Below, piece after piece: positions 49,016 to 64,000 of a stretch of DNA of 64,000 nt (position 1 is its first letter; each line of letters begins with the position of its first letter). Below the pieces are notes generated by a model that was not told the DNA's origin, made no database searches, and was given only the letters and a program-made list of their open reading frames with translations. The position numbers and the translations under genes are program-made. This DNA is from Scylla paramamosain (lineage: Eukaryota; Arthropoda; Malacostraca; Decapoda; Portunidae): assembly GCF_035594125.1 (NCBI RefSeq), contig NC_087163.1, positions 10,590,001-10,654,000 of the forward strand, in the 5' to 3' direction.

Positions 49016-49845
49016 GGAACACTGTTCCACACATTCTGAGTCCATCCCCGTATATATGGACGGCTCCAAATCCAAAGATGGATTTGATGTTATTTTTCCT
49101 TCATTCTCTCGAGACGATAACCTCCCCGGTGTTGCCTCTGTTTTTACAGCAGAGCTGTCTGCTATTATTTTAGCTTTAAAAATTATTTTTACTCTTCCTC
49201 ATATTTTTAATTTTTAGCCATTCTCGCAGTGTTCTTTCCACTGTTCAACATTTTAACCCTTCTTCCCTTCACCCACTTGTTTTATTGATTCTTGAGTGGC
49301 TTTACCTTTCCCAGCGTAGAGGCTACAACGTCTGATTTTGCAAGGTCCCTGCTCATGTTGAAATTCAGGGGAATGAGAAGGCCGATAGGCTGACTAAAGA
49401 GGCGGCAACTCGGGTTGCTCCTTCCACCCCCATTCCTTTTCATGACTTACACCCCAGTATAAGGGTGGTAGTTCTTGCCAGTTGGCAGGGCAGGTGGGAA
49501 GAATTGGTTGCCACCACTAAGATGGGTGAGTTAACTTTTGTAACTTTTCGTCCACGGATGTGCGGGAGCGCCGCTGAGAGACCGCACTGGCCTGCTTCCA
49601 GAAGGGTCATTCACGATTCACTCATGTTTGCCTCATGTCCCAGGAAACCTGACCATTTTGTGATGACTACTCAGTTCCCCTTACAGTGCGACACTTTATA
49701 GTGGAGTGTCCCAGCCTGGTGGAGCTGCGGGAGCGATATCTTTTTCGTTGTCGCTATGAGGATGGAATGTCGCTGATACTTGGAGAAAGGGCTATCTCCA
49801 AGGGACATGAGGTTGTTATGTTTGTGGAGAAGGCTGATTTTTAAA
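49014..49845 (+). pseudogene. LINE 3' end: RNase H and terminal Cys motif (family D)
   Basis: Reads [16 protein letters not shown] (D) and VFTAELSAIILALK (E) near 49045-49180. Then PAHVEIQGNEKADRLTKEAA near 49350 carries the His and last Asp. Downstream is the conserved C-terminal block VRHFIVECPSLVELRERY with a degenerate Cys motif (about 49680-49740). It ends EKADF-stop at 49842. The third acidic block (SDS) is lost in a stop-containing stretch. The order RNase H then Cys motif at the C-terminus fits I/Jockey-group LINEs with RNase H, distinct from LINE-A and LINE-B. Confidence 0.83.
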
Positions 49846-49945
49846 AGAAATTATATATTACCTTTTAACTGTTCTTCTATGTATTTTATCAGTAATATAG
49901 TATTGGGTGGAAGTAATGTAGTAACTGGGTGACAAGTGAGGAAGA

Positions 49946-50153
49946 CACGTAACGAAGAACACTGAGTCTTGGGGCCTGGCTCAGTGGGGTTAGTGTCTTG
50001 GGCACGTAACGAACAACGCCAGATGTCTGGATCAATGGGGTCAGTGTCTTAGGCACGTAACACACAACACCAGATATCTGGGTCAGTGGGGTCAGTGTCT
50101 TTAGTACAGAACAAACAACGCCAGAGACAGTGGTCTGGGTCAGTGTGGCCAGT
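49946..50153. repeat. Minisatellite, 51-52 bp unit, four copies
   Basis: Unit begins CACGTAACGAACAACGCCAG and ends GGGGTCAGTGTCTTAGG. Copies start at about 49946, 50002, 50054 and 50104, the last being the most diverged. Confidence 0.9.
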
Positions 50154-50519
50154 ACCCCTTCACTTTAGATTAAATTAATTAATACATTAACATACCAACC
50201 CTCTCATTTTTAGCACTTAAGGTTTTGATGGTTCTTCCCATTTTTTTATTTTTTTTTTATTTTCAATATTTTAACTATTCCATAAATTTGCTTTCATATA
50301 ACTATTTTAACCAGCAATCTTTGTTGCTTTCAAAGTTCCGTAGCAGCACCATATGACCGCGATGTTGTGGCGCCACAGCATGTCAATTAATTAATCAATC
50401 AGGGAAGATGGCAGAGGTATGTCCGTATACTACGACGCGGAGATTCCTATCCTACAGGTAGCTGGAGAAGAGGTGCAACAGATCTCCGGTAATGTCTGCG
50501 GGTCAAGCTTAGCAGTCAA
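50154..50519. other. Non-coding spacer
   Basis: AT-rich then a short mixed segment. Nothing recognised. Confidence 0.6.
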
Positions 50520-50840
50520 TCATTGACTGTCCGATTGTGATACCATAAAGATAAAAATTCTGCACCTCGTACACGCCTCGAACACACAAAGACAGCTGAA
50601 GGCTCCAGCAATGCTCAAACCAATTAGTAGCAATGGACGGCCGAGGAGATCGGAGATGGAGTAGCCTTTCCTGAACCCGAATTGTCTCGCGGATAGCAGG
50701 TGATACTCTTCAAGGTAACTTGGCAATTGCTCGGCGACAATCCTCTCACTCATACTAATCACCAATGGAGAGATCGGCCGGTAATTGTACGGCTCTGACC
50801 TCGACTTCTTGTGTACTGGAGTGGCTCATGCTTCTTTCCA
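50520..50840 (-). pseudogene. LINE RT fragment (family E)
   Basis: Minus-strand reading around 50770-50650 gives ISPLVISMSERIVAEQLPSYL followed by LLSARQFGFRKGYSISDLL, the RPISVL...QFGFRxG blocks of non-LTR reverse transcriptases. It is about 80 codons and truncated on both sides. The end at 50520 has no domain. It differs from the equivalent LINE-A, B and F segments. Confidence 0.75.
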
Positions 50841-53309
<2,469 letters not shown>

Positions 53310-53545
53310 AATCATATAAACATAAGAACATGGAAAATAAGGGAAGCCACAAGAAGCAAACTGGCCTTATGGAACGTATCTGCCTAATCCATCTATAATC
53401 CTCATCCATAAATATGGTTGATCTTCTTTGAAAGCTCCTTAATAATTCAAGAAAATCAATAAAATTACCGAGTTTATTCCATTCATACAGCAATCTATTT
53501 GAGAATCCAGTTTTATTATCCAATCTTGATTAATGTCTGAGCATT
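53310..53545 (-). mobile_element. LINE-F 3' end fragment (CR1/Rex-like)
   Basis: Aligns with 62119-62330 (GGGAA(G/C)C.GCAAGAAGC...CCATCCATAAA, CTTTGAAAGCTCCTTAAT, CCATTCAT...TCTATTTGAG). On the minus strand this encodes the conserved C-terminal VVDEWNxLxxxVV..TLGSFKxxLD-type tail. Confidence 0.75.
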
Positions 53546-53554
53546 TTGTTTTTG

Positions 53555-53985
53555 CCATTTTTTTTTTTTTATGTAAGGAAGCCAATGGCCAAGGTTAACT
53601 AAAATTTAGAAAAAAAAAATACCCACTTAAATAATAGTTCCTAAAGATATACCTAATGTAATGATCAAACAACAGAGGATAAGTGCCTTGAAAGAGTTCA
53701 AGTCATAGGGAGGAGGAAATTCAGAAACAGGAAGGGAGTTCCAGAGTTTACCAGAGAAAGGGATGAATGATTGAGAATAATAGTTAACTTTTACATTAGA
53801 AAGGAGGGCGCAATAGGAGTGAGAGAAAATAGAAAGTCTAGTGCAGCGAGGCGACGGAAAGCATTATTCCGAAGAGTAGCCTCAAATCGGTCCCGGAAAG
53901 GCTAGCTCCGCCCCTTGTGACGTCACGAGCGGCTGACTCCTGATTGGCTGCTGCCTCCCTGCTGGCCTGCTTCTGATCTACCCCG

Positions 53986-54024
<39 letters not shown>

Positions 54025-54028
54025 GTGT

Positions 54029-54091
<63 letters not shown>

Positions 54092-54372
54092 GTGAACAAT
54101 GGCCGTGACGTCACAGCAAGGGGCACAGCACAGGATCGATTTCAGACTACTTTTCGGAATGATGCCCACAGAACGAAGGGAGGCATGCAATTAACAAGAT
54201 TAGAAAAGCAGTTAAAATGAAAGAAGCGGTAGAAGGTAGCAAGAGATCCAATAATGCGGCGATGACAGAGAGGCTTAAAACAGTCAGGAAGGTTGTGTCA
54301 AGTTGATAGATGGAGGAATTGAGTTTTGAACGCAGTTAACAATAACATATTTGCACTGCCCCGATCTCATTT
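53555..54372 (-). mobile_element. LINE-A copy 7, 3' fragment with nested MITE
   Basis: The tail T run is at about 53558. The 3' UTR and C-terminal coding region match copies 3, 5 and 6 but are more diverged. It is interrupted at 53861-54165 by a MITE, and has an internal deletion near 54288. It abuts a LINE-A 5' end in opposite orientation at 54386. Confidence 0.85.
53861..54165. mobile_element. MITE of about 305 bp with nested palindromes
   Basis: Ends GCATTATTCCGAAGAGTAG (left) and complement of GCATCATTCCGAAAAGTAG (right), 33-bp imperfect inverted repeats continuing through AAATCG(G/A)TCC. Inside, GTGACGTCAC at 53917-53926 and TGACGTCA at 54106-54113 mirror each other. At the centre (CT)n 53992-54020 faces (GA)n 54030-54090, so the whole unit can fold back. 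Target duplication not clear. It interrupts LINE-A copy 7. Confidence 0.85.
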
Positions 54373-54385
54373 AAGGGATGAGAAA

Positions 54386-54702
54386 GTAGGCACCCGCCGA
54401 AATGATAATTACTCCCAGTGAACTCTAAAGCATTGGATCAGAGGGTGTTCAATGTTCATCACCAGCTTTGGCTTTCCTCTCCCTTCATTGACCATCCTGG
54501 TGAACTAGCTTTCAACTTTGCTATCCTCCATGACCTAGAGCAATTGGTGCAACACCCTACTCGTATTCCTGAACGTCTTGGAGATACAGCGAACATTCTT
54601 GACCTAACCTCCTAATTTTCCTATCCTCTAATCCTTCTGCTAATGCTGTCATCCTCTCTTCTCCGTTGGGCTCCTCCGATCACAATCTCATATCTGTATC
54701 TT
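54386..54702 (+). mobile_element. LINE-A copy 8, rearranged 5' end plus endonuclease piece
   Basis: GCACCCGCCGAAATGATAATTACTCCC (family 5' end) is joined by deletion directly to [13 protein letters not shown]...[14 protein letters not shown] of the endonuclease. It stops at CATATCTGTATCTTTG where the Gypsy-3 LTR starts. Confidence 0.88.
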
Positions 54703-55490
54703 TGTATCAGATTTTGCGACACCACTTGTTCTAGATTTGATTGTCACCTTCTATTCTGAGTTGATGATTGTTACTTGTCCAGTTGATTGATGATACTTGG
54801 TGTGTTGGCAGCGTGGAGGACTGTAGTGTGGCGGTGATTCTGGTAGCTTGGAGGTCGTGTGTAGTTGGTTGTATGCGAGTAAAAGACTCGATGATGAGAG
54901 TTCTTCTTGATTTAATAGTAGGTAGATAGTACACACTTGATTCGAGACGAATTTATAACGTGACGATTGATTGTTCTCTCTCTTTCTGAAGTGATATGAG
55001 TGATGACTGAGCAGTGCCTCTCAAGACCGACTGTGACTGAGCGGAACTGAGTGAGATACCAAGACTGACTGCTCAGTGACTGGAGGACTGACTGACTGAC
55101 TGAACTGTGACAGGACTCTGACTTGTACTGAACTGTGACTCTGTCCGAAATTAACTGAGAGCTCGCTACCATGCTGGCTGTATTTATCTGGGCTAAGTGG
55201 ATCGCAGATTGTTATCCCTAAGGACTGGAAGTGGATGTGAAATTCCCTTGAGATAGAGAAGGAAGACGAACGCAGATGCTATCGCTAAGGACTAAATTGG
55301 GTGTGAAACTCCCTTGAGAAGTAGAGAAAGAGGATTGAACCCGGGTGTTATCCATAAGGACTGGAAGTGGGTGTGAAATTCCCTTGAGAGGTGGAGAAGA
55401 GACTGGCTGGCCATTGTACACGTGGGATGAATATATGAAATAGTGAATATACATGTTTATAAGAATAGTAATTGTTGAGATTTACATAGA
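54703..55490 (-). repeat. Gypsy-3 probable 3' LTR with internal tandem repeats
   Basis: Begins TGTATCAG and ends ...TTTACA at 55486. A sense-strand polypurine tract (GTGGGGGAAAG, complement at 55491-55501) adjoins. Contains three ~67-bp repeats (CTAAGGACTGGAAGTGG...TGTGAAATTCCCTTGAG at about 55215, 55285, 55352) and a GACT-rich stretch near 55060-55140. A single copy, so LTR status rests on context. Confidence 0.65.
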
Positions 55491-55744
55491 TGCTTTCCCC
55501 CACGAAAAATGCGCCCTTGCATTTGGATATAACAATAAGGCAGTAGGATGGGAGGAATTAACAGATGATACATGACATCAAAGAATGAGTATGGGACGAA
55601 AACTTAATAATAACATACAAACATGATAAGATAATATAATACATGTACAACACATATAAGTAAAAAGAAATATACACATATATACATGACATTGAAATTG
55701 GATGATTAAACATTGGAATGGGAGCGAAGTTTCAGTCTGTAAGA

Positions 55745-55778
<34 letters not shown>

Positions 55779-55805
55779 TTAAGCTTGAGTAGCTCGAAAT
55801 CATCA

Positions 55806-56770
55806 TTAAGGTATCATTAAATCAAAATTTAATGATACCTGATGTGCACACTCATTATCGAATCCCTTGTTCACACGCCTCAAATGATCGACATGGTCGA
55901 CTGTCCCCCTAAGATTTTGAGGTCTTGAATTTTTACTTTGTGGACGTGGAGAGATTCGATTACAAGGTGTGGCCCAAAGAACAATGGATCTAATATATGT
56001 CGTGAGCGAGTGATGGGTGGTGTAAAGCACACTGAGGACAGAGCACAGTGTTGAAAGATATCTTTCCTCATAGTCGGCCAGAAATATGATCGTTTTGCCT
56101 GCGCAAGGCATCTGTCCCAACCAGGATGTCCTGCGTGGGGTGAGGTGAACGTGGTGAAGTATGATACTCATTAGCGACTGAGGTATCACGAGCTGAGATA
56201 AACGCTCAGTAAAGACATCACTCGACTTATATAAGAGATCATCTTGCATGAAAACCGTATCAGCACTCACTTGCAACTTAGGAAGAATTGTCTCATCACC
56301 AGATTCGAGGTAATAAGCAGCACTAGAACAGACGGCGTCTGAACGTTGATGTTTCTTTATTTCATCTGTGGTTGGCATGGCAGGATTTTCTGTCATGACG
56401 GAGATAATAGCGACATTGCATGATAGTGCATCTGCCACTGAGTTTGCCTTACCAGGAATATGTGAAATTGTGGAATTAAATTCTTGAATCGTAAGTTGCC
56501 AGTGAGCAAATTGACCTGTGAAGTTGTTGCCTTTGAAGGTCTCTGTGACAACATAATGATCAGTGTGGAAATGAATCTTATAACCTAAGATAAGTTCACG
56601 GAAATGACGTAACGCCCAGATCACGGCGAGACTTTCACGCTTTGTGACGTCATAATTTTGCTTTGCCTTGTTGAAAAGTCTGCTAGCGTAAGCTAATACG
56701 CGATATTTACCGAGTGAATCTTTTTGCATGAGAACAACACCAATTTAAAAGTCAGAAGCGTCAGTGTATA
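55806..56770 (-). pseudogene. pol: Gypsy-3 RNase H and truncated integrase
   Basis: 307 codons open from the Met at 56729. Upstream, [10 protein letters not shown] is followed by an in-frame stop near 56745, then IGVVL: this holds the first RNase H Asp. Within the ORF are TKRESLAVIWALRHF (E), FHTDHYVVTETF (D) and SVADALS (D). Integrase begins with LVIPQSLMSIILHHVHLTP (zinc-finger His), after which the frame is off. The DDE core is absent: sequence jumps to a basic C-terminal-like stretch (SKNSRPQNLRGTVDHVDHLRRV). So integrase has an internal deletion. Confidence 0.85.
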
Positions 56771-57640
56771 AGATGAAATCTTTCTCGAAATCAGGAAAAG
56801 CAAGAACTGGTGCTTGACACAAGGAAGTTTTGAGAATATCAAAGGCATCTTGTTCCTTTTCAGACCAGAAGAATGCTACATTTTTCTTGAGCAATGAGTG
56901 GCATGTTGAGCGATAAGGCTGAAATTTTTGATGAACTGGCGATAAAATCCAGCAAGACCGATGAATTGCCCGATCTGATCGATATTAGTAGGAACAGGGA
57001 AAATTTTTCATAGCATTTACCTTGTCATCTAAAGTGTAAATACCATCTCTATCGATTTTGTGACCAATAAATTTGACTTACTGTTTGAAAAACGAACATT
57101 TGCTGAGTTTGATCTTTGAGCCAGCAGCTTGAAAGCGCGGCAGAACGAGAGACAGTGTGTGAAAATGATCCTGCAAAGACTGATGTAATGTTAACATCAT
57201 CAATGAAGCAGGACACACTTTTACCAATAAGACCTGAGAGAACAGAATTCATCAATCTCTGAAACGTTGGAGGCGAGTTACGTAGACTTTCGACCATGCA
57301 TTTGAACATAAATTGGTCAGAGGAGGTAGTGAAAGCAGTATGTGGCCGTGAACTTTCCTCTAATTCAACTTGGAAGAATCCTGAGTGTAAGTCTAGGGTA
57401 GAAAATACCGCATTTGAATCTCAGAGAGACTGAAGATCACTTAATCTCAGCATTGGATAACGATCAGGAATGGCAGACGCATTGAGTTTTCAGATGTTGA
57501 CAACGACACGCCAATCGTCTTGTTTCTTTGGAACGAGTAACAAGGGAGCGTTATGAGGTGAACAGGCAGGTTCCACTACATCCTGAAGTAACATACCTCG
57601 CGCAGCTTCATCAAGCAGAGCACGACAACTATGGGGCAGG
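56771..57640 (-). pseudogene. pol: Gypsy-3 reverse transcriptase
   Basis: Blocks across broken frames: APLLLVPKKQDDWRVVVNI near 57550-57490, YPMLRLSDL then STLDLHSGFFQVELEES near 57400-57360 (first catalytic Asp), FKCMVESLRNSPPTFQRLMNSVL (57309 piece) and SCFIDDVNI near 57213-57187, where FIDD replaces YxDD and both Asp are kept. Then FGRSFFKQ-like and [28 protein letters not shown] near 57010-56930. Confidence 0.82.
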
Positions 57641-58446
57641 CGTCAGATGAATAGCGTGAGTGATGACGTCTGTTTGGCCCAAAAGTTCATCAGGGAGCGA
57701 GATACCATTCCTGAAAGAATTTAGGAGAGCGAGTAATTCATGTTGAGATTCTAGGAAATCAAGTACAGATACGTGATCATCTGTGATAGGCGGGAGAGGA
57801 CATGTCATATCTGTCAGATGCAGATACATTATTGATAGAAGAAGAAGGTAAATCATCCAAGATTACAACTTTCTCAGAGCAAGGCAAGGCTTCTCCGGGT
57901 AGCACACCTGCTTTGGGCTTGACAGGCGTAGATGTGACATTTTTCAGCCCAATTTTGCAGAATCCATTTTCATCACTTGTAGTAAGAACGGATTCTAACT
58001 CAACACCTTTGCATGGACATTGTTGTGCATAACAGAGGATATCAGTGCCTGATACAGCAGATTTAACCTTAGCGTTTACACCATATAAAGCACATTCTGA
58101 TAGCGTTACCGGATCTGCTAGCAAAATGTGTTTACAAGAAGTTACACCGTGGTCTGACTGAGAAGTTGATTGAGAATGAAGCTGTGAGACAGGCAAATTA
58201 GGTCACATAACACAAGAATCCCGTGTTGAAAACATCTGATCGCTAGTAGAAGGAAGAGTTGCAATAGATGTCAATACACCACCAAGTGAGGAAGTACCAG
58301 AGAGAAAAACAGTAGGAATATAAGTATCCCCTTGAGGGATTTTATTGTTGTTAGGGAAAAATACTGATGTCATATTTGCACATGGTAATGAAGCCTATGA
58401 AAAGATCAGCATTGAAAGATACATCAGATATAATATAAAAAAATAA
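57641..58446 (-). pseudogene. Gypsy-3 protease-RT linker region
   Basis: An open piece at 57777-58196 of 139 codons lies between the protease and RT. It contains repeated Cys (CYAQQCPCKG) and a TPVKPKAGVLPGEALPC segment. By position it is the region between protease and RT of pol. I do not recognise a domain of its own. Confidence 0.5.
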
Positions 58447-58686
58447 TCACTTATGTCCGGTTCCTAGGGTGATAAAAACAGTGATAAGAGTACTTTCCCA
58501 TAAGGTAGTTTTCCCAGATACGAGTATACCACTGAGATTGACACCAGGAGGCAGTGTAGTGATGAGATCCTGAGGAGAAGAAAAGAGTTTCCGAAGTACA
58601 TCCATTTTGATAAGGTTATCTGCAGCACCCGTGTCAAAGAAGGCTTTGTGAGATAGAGTGACATGTAACACTTGTGATAATACCAT
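58447..58686 (-). pseudogene. pro: Gypsy-3 protease domain
   Basis: The 79-codon open piece has VTLSHKAFFDTGAADNLIKMDVL, the DTGA active site of retropepsin-like enzymes, followed by a hydrophobic stretch (VNLSGILVSGKTTLWES) that fits the flap/second strand region. No ILG block follows in frame. Confidence 0.78.
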
Positions 58687-58812
58687 TGTTTAATCCAGCA
58701 TATCAAAAGTTAATTAAAGGAAGTGCTGAGTTAGGAGGATGTGTGAAGCATACCTTGTGTTTTGTATGATGTTTAGGTACAGGGTAAGGAGAAGACCTAA
58801 GGATAGGCGATA

Positions 58813-59962
58813 TTATGGTGGATTGGTCAGAGAAGGGCACGAAGAGTTTTCAGACGATGTTTGTGAAGTCTGAGACTGTGCGTGATAATGCCTGCAGTCA
58901 TGTAAGAAGTGACTTATCCTTTTATGGAAAGAACATAATTCTTCAGGACTGAAGGAGTGTCTTCCTGAACTATTGAGAACAACTTTACACTGTGCAAGAG
59001 CATGATCTGGCAGCTTGCAACAGTTGCAGGTGACATTTCTTGATCTTGATTTCGATCGAGTGTATTGATAGTGAGATGAAGGGGATGTACGTCTAATGTA
59101 ACGTTCAAGAGAAGAAGAACAACGGGAAGGTGGGTGATGAGGAGGGGGGGGATAAGTCAGGTGAGGAAGCATTGAGAGCCTGAACAGGTTCAGAGGTGGG
59201 AAGGGGACGCTTATCAGAAATGATTTTGCAGACATCATGTATCATATATCATATATCCAATCTGTGGAATTCTATTTCACTTGCGACCTGGAAATTGAGA
59301 ACATCGAGAAAGGAGGTAAAAAAGATATAAGTTATAAGCCTTTTCAGCCCTTCTGATGATAGTGAGTCATTTGCAAATCAATTTGAGTCCTGGAACTGAG
59401 TGTCAATTCTGAGCTCAGAGAGGAAGCAATGGGTTCTGCCTGGTGAGGATTAGTGTGTGAGCGGACGTACTGTGAGATAAATTTGGAAAGTTTGAGAAAA
59501 GAATGAGTGGCTCCAAGCTTGGAATGACTCTGGAAATGATTTCTGAGATGAGTGGTGAAGTTATTATAGGTGGTGAGAGAAGCACCTCATCAACAGGCCA
59601 GTGAGATTCAAAGACTCGTGACAGATGCGTGATTTTAAGATAGAGATTTTTTCCTTATCAGATGTGGCTGCACGTTGAGTGCATTCCTCCTCACTTCTTT
59701 GAATAAACTGATGAGCAGTCTCTGCGCCAGTACCAGAAGAATTAGGAAGGTGATGAGATTCGTGTATGAAGGTGATATGAGGAGTAGCGGTGGTTTCAGT
59801 GGACATTGTGGTAGGTAATGAAGGAGAGAGTGCAGACTGTGAGCGTGTTTGCATGAGTGACGTGAAGTGCACAGATAAATAAGGAATGATAGGCACATAA
59901 ATAAAAAAAATAAACATAATATGATAAGACAGCATACAATATAACACAGAATAATACATCAA
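58813..59962 (-). pseudogene. gag: Gypsy-3 gag with Cys/His motifs
   Basis: The piece 59238-58813 has CNCCKLPDHALAQC, a perfect C-x2-C-x4-H-x4-C knuckle, and then CSFHKRISHFLHDC, a variant with His in the second position. Residues around these are Ser/Pro rich. The upstream piece 59962-59564 begins near MQTRSQSALSPSLPTTM (about 59855), a plausible gag start. 59240-59560 between them is broken. Confidence 0.75.
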
Positions 59963-60240
59963 GTAATAACACAGCCAACAACAATACTAATGAAAGACAG
60001 AAGGGAATGATATAAACACTGATAGGCAGACAGACAGACAGACAGACAGAGGGCAGGATAGGCAGACAGACAGTCAGAGAGAGAGACAGACAGGTAGATA
60101 AATAGACAGATAGGGACCACTTAAAACAGTAGAGGGAAGAGTGAAAAGACAAAAATAATTTGGATCGGATTTGATACAGTGACAGCAGATGACTGGAGGA
60201 GCACAGCTGGGCAGGCGTGACAAGATGATCTTGGACGGAT
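59963..60240. repeat. Gypsy-3 upstream region with (CAGA)n
   Basis: CAGA/GACA-rich simple repeat at about 60025-60110. No primer binding site or LTR recognised before LINE-A begins. Confidence 0.6.
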
Positions 60241-60749
60241 CATCCGCAATATCCACCTTTGGATTGAAAATGAGGATAGATAAAGGAGGAAGGAACAGAA
60301 AAGGGGCTAGTGTCAGTTGCCTCAGACACCTGTGTTTCAGTGAGGAAAACAAGATGAGATTTATTAGAGGAGAGGTGGTGTCCTACAGATTGAAAATTAT
60401 ATCTAAGACCGCGAATGTTGCAGAAGTTAATCAAGAAAAGTTGAGGTGGGTGTCAAGACACTTAGGGTCGATACCAGAAGAGCAGTCCGACCTAGGGATA
60501 TTTGATGTCCCCTCCCCAGATGGGGACTCCGAGGCTGGTGTAGGAATCGCCATGATAATTTTGAATTTTGAGTGAAGGCTTTGTGTGTGTAATTAGTTGC
60601 TTGTAGTTTTGTATGAAGGAAGAGAGTTGTCTTTAGACTGACCTTTGTGTTGTGAAATACAAAGGGAAACGTTCAGTGAGGTCACAGCTGGGTTTAATGA
60701 TAAGTTCACAGCACTCTATGGTCCAGTGCTTTAGACCTCATTGGGAGTA

Positions 60750-60779
<30 letters not shown>
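60241..60779 (-). mobile_element. LINE-A copy 9, 5' region and start of endonuclease
   Basis: Minus-strand reading: family 5' end (GAGGCAGTAGGCACCTGCCG, complement ending at 60779), 5' UTR, a start region near 60550 and the endonuclease N-terminus NFCNIRGLRYNFQSVGHHL (60434 piece) to GGYCG. Truncated at about 60241. It extends the LINE-A 5' end by GAGGCAGTA relative to other copies. Confidence 0.88.
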
Positions 60780-61251
<472 letters not shown>

Positions 61252-61795
61252 ATTCGTGTACCTAGTCAGGGAGCGGCGCTAATTCATTGCTATGAGGTGA
61301 GACAGAGAACTTGGCCACACGGCTTGGCAGTGTGGGCCAGACCACCAATCAATAAACTTCGCATGACGCAGAGTTGCCATGTATGTGGTGTCAACTGTTA
61401 GAAACCTTAGATGAACGAAATGATTGTCAAAACATAAATTGCTGTTTTTTTCCTGAGGATGTTCATACACATTTATCAGGTTAGAAGTGGGTCAAAGGAG
61501 ATAGTAGATTTACTGGCTTTGGAGGAACCGCTAGTTTGAAATTGGTAATGTGGCATCTTGCTGCTAACATAATCAGGGATTGGTATGGAGCTGGCCAGTT
61601 GGATCACATCACGCAGTGAGGTTGTACCTTTCTGTCGCTTCTCCGACTTTCCATTATCGATTGTGTTGTGTTTATTGCGAACAAAGAGAAAACTCAGTTT
61701 CAGATAAAAATTAATAACTGCCATAATACTTTTATTAGTGATAATAATAGTATAAAGTACTAAGTGACCCATTTTCTTGATTTTTTTTTTTTTTT
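61252..61795. other. Unassigned sequence
   Basis: No domain seen. The minus-strand ORF at 61476-61772 has no clear motif. Confidence 0.55.
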
Positions 61796-63680
<1,885 letters not shown>

Positions 63681-63777
63681 TTAGGATAATTTTTCTGTGA
63701 TCTTATTGCTGTATATGGGATGATTCTTATTCCTATTGTCATCGTCAAAAGACTATATGAATATATGTAAATGTGTG

Positions 63778-63876
<99 letters not shown>

Positions 63877-63884
63877 CTCTCTCT
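63681..63884. repeat. (CT)n microsatellite and flank
   Basis: (CT)n about 63782-63873 with one interruption, and a short ATATGTAAATGTGTGTG flank. Confidence 0.95.
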
Positions 63885-64000
63885 CTAGCCTTGATCTTTG
63901 GGAGGATCATGGCCCTCAGGGAGTCCCTCCCATCGTTCTTTGTAACTGTGTTTCAGTGCTTGTTCCTTACCTGGTCAATTTTTGCCGTCTCTATCAACAT
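63885..64000 (+). mobile_element. LINE-A-like RT fragment, continues past window
   Basis: Reads GPQGVPPIVLCNCVSVLVPYLVNF, aligned with DGVPPIVLRNCTSVLAPCLVKLF of LINE-A copy 2. Cut by the window end. Confidence 0.8.

Larger units (their letters stand above)
54703..60240 (-). mobile_element. Gypsy-3: decayed Ty3/Gypsy element, minus strand
   Basis: Minus-strand order: gag with Cys/His motifs, protease (DTGA), RT (FIDD), RNase H and a truncated integrase, then a probable 3' LTR at 54703-55486. No matching 5' LTR is found at the right side, where LINE-A begins at 60241, so that end is deleted or replaced. Confidence 0.85.

Noticed and set aside
49946..50153. Regular repeats considered as a CRISPR array
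   Set aside because: The units are contiguous without unique spacers and the context is eukaryotic.

Overview
The window looks like intergenic, repeat-saturated DNA from an arthropod, most likely a decapod crustacean (a crab-type genome is my best guess). The evidence is the dense long (AT)n, (CT)n and (GT)n microsatellites, several non-LTR retrotransposon families, Ty3/Gypsy elements and an arthropod-type TTAGG repeat block. I recognise no host gene, rRNA or tRNA gene. Essentially all coding sequence belongs to transposable elements, most of them broken.

Layout. 1-7950: a Gypsy element on the minus strand (Gypsy-1) with two LTRs (the left one cut by the window edge), a tRNA-Leu-type primer binding site, an unusual first ORF with an SGNH-hydrolase-like signature, then gag, protease, RT, RNase H and integrase. 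8.8-11.1 kb: two copies of a ~320 bp repeat in inverted orientation around an RNase H-bearing LINE remnant. 11.2-22.96 kb and 23-28 kb: two interleaved LINE families. LINE-A has one ORF with endonuclease and RT. LINE-B is Jockey-like, with a CCHC ORF1 plus an endonuclease/RT ORF2. A LINE-A copy sits inside LINE-B copy 1. 28-30.9 kb: LINE-A on the minus strand.

31.9-46.9 kb is a nest of insertions. A LINE-A copy is split by a 12.5 kb env-bearing Gypsy element (Gypsy-2, plus strand). That element carries a LINE-A fragment in its 5' LTR with a 7-bp target duplication, a second LINE-A fragment in its leader, a 991-bp DNA transposon inside that fragment with an 8-bp target duplication and two opposed arrays of a TTTTCGA motif, and a 481-bp pogo/Tigger-like MITE in its 3' LTR.

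47.8-50.2 kb: a hAT-like MITE with a perfect 8-bp target duplication, a near-perfect 229-bp palindrome with TTAGG repeats at its centre, an RNase H-type LINE 3' end, and a 51-52 bp minisatellite. 50.5-54.7 kb: LINE scraps, simple repeats and a ~305-bp MITE with internal hairpins. 54.7-60.2 kb: a third, decayed Gypsy element on the minus strand (Gypsy-3). 60.2-64 kb: LINE-A ends, (AT)n tracts flanked by inverted repeats, and a CR1/Rex-like LINE.

Best candidates for something new: the SGNH-like leading ORF in Gypsy-1, the motif-array DNA transposon, and the TTAGG-cored palindrome. All family names rest on motifs read by eye; no database search was possible.
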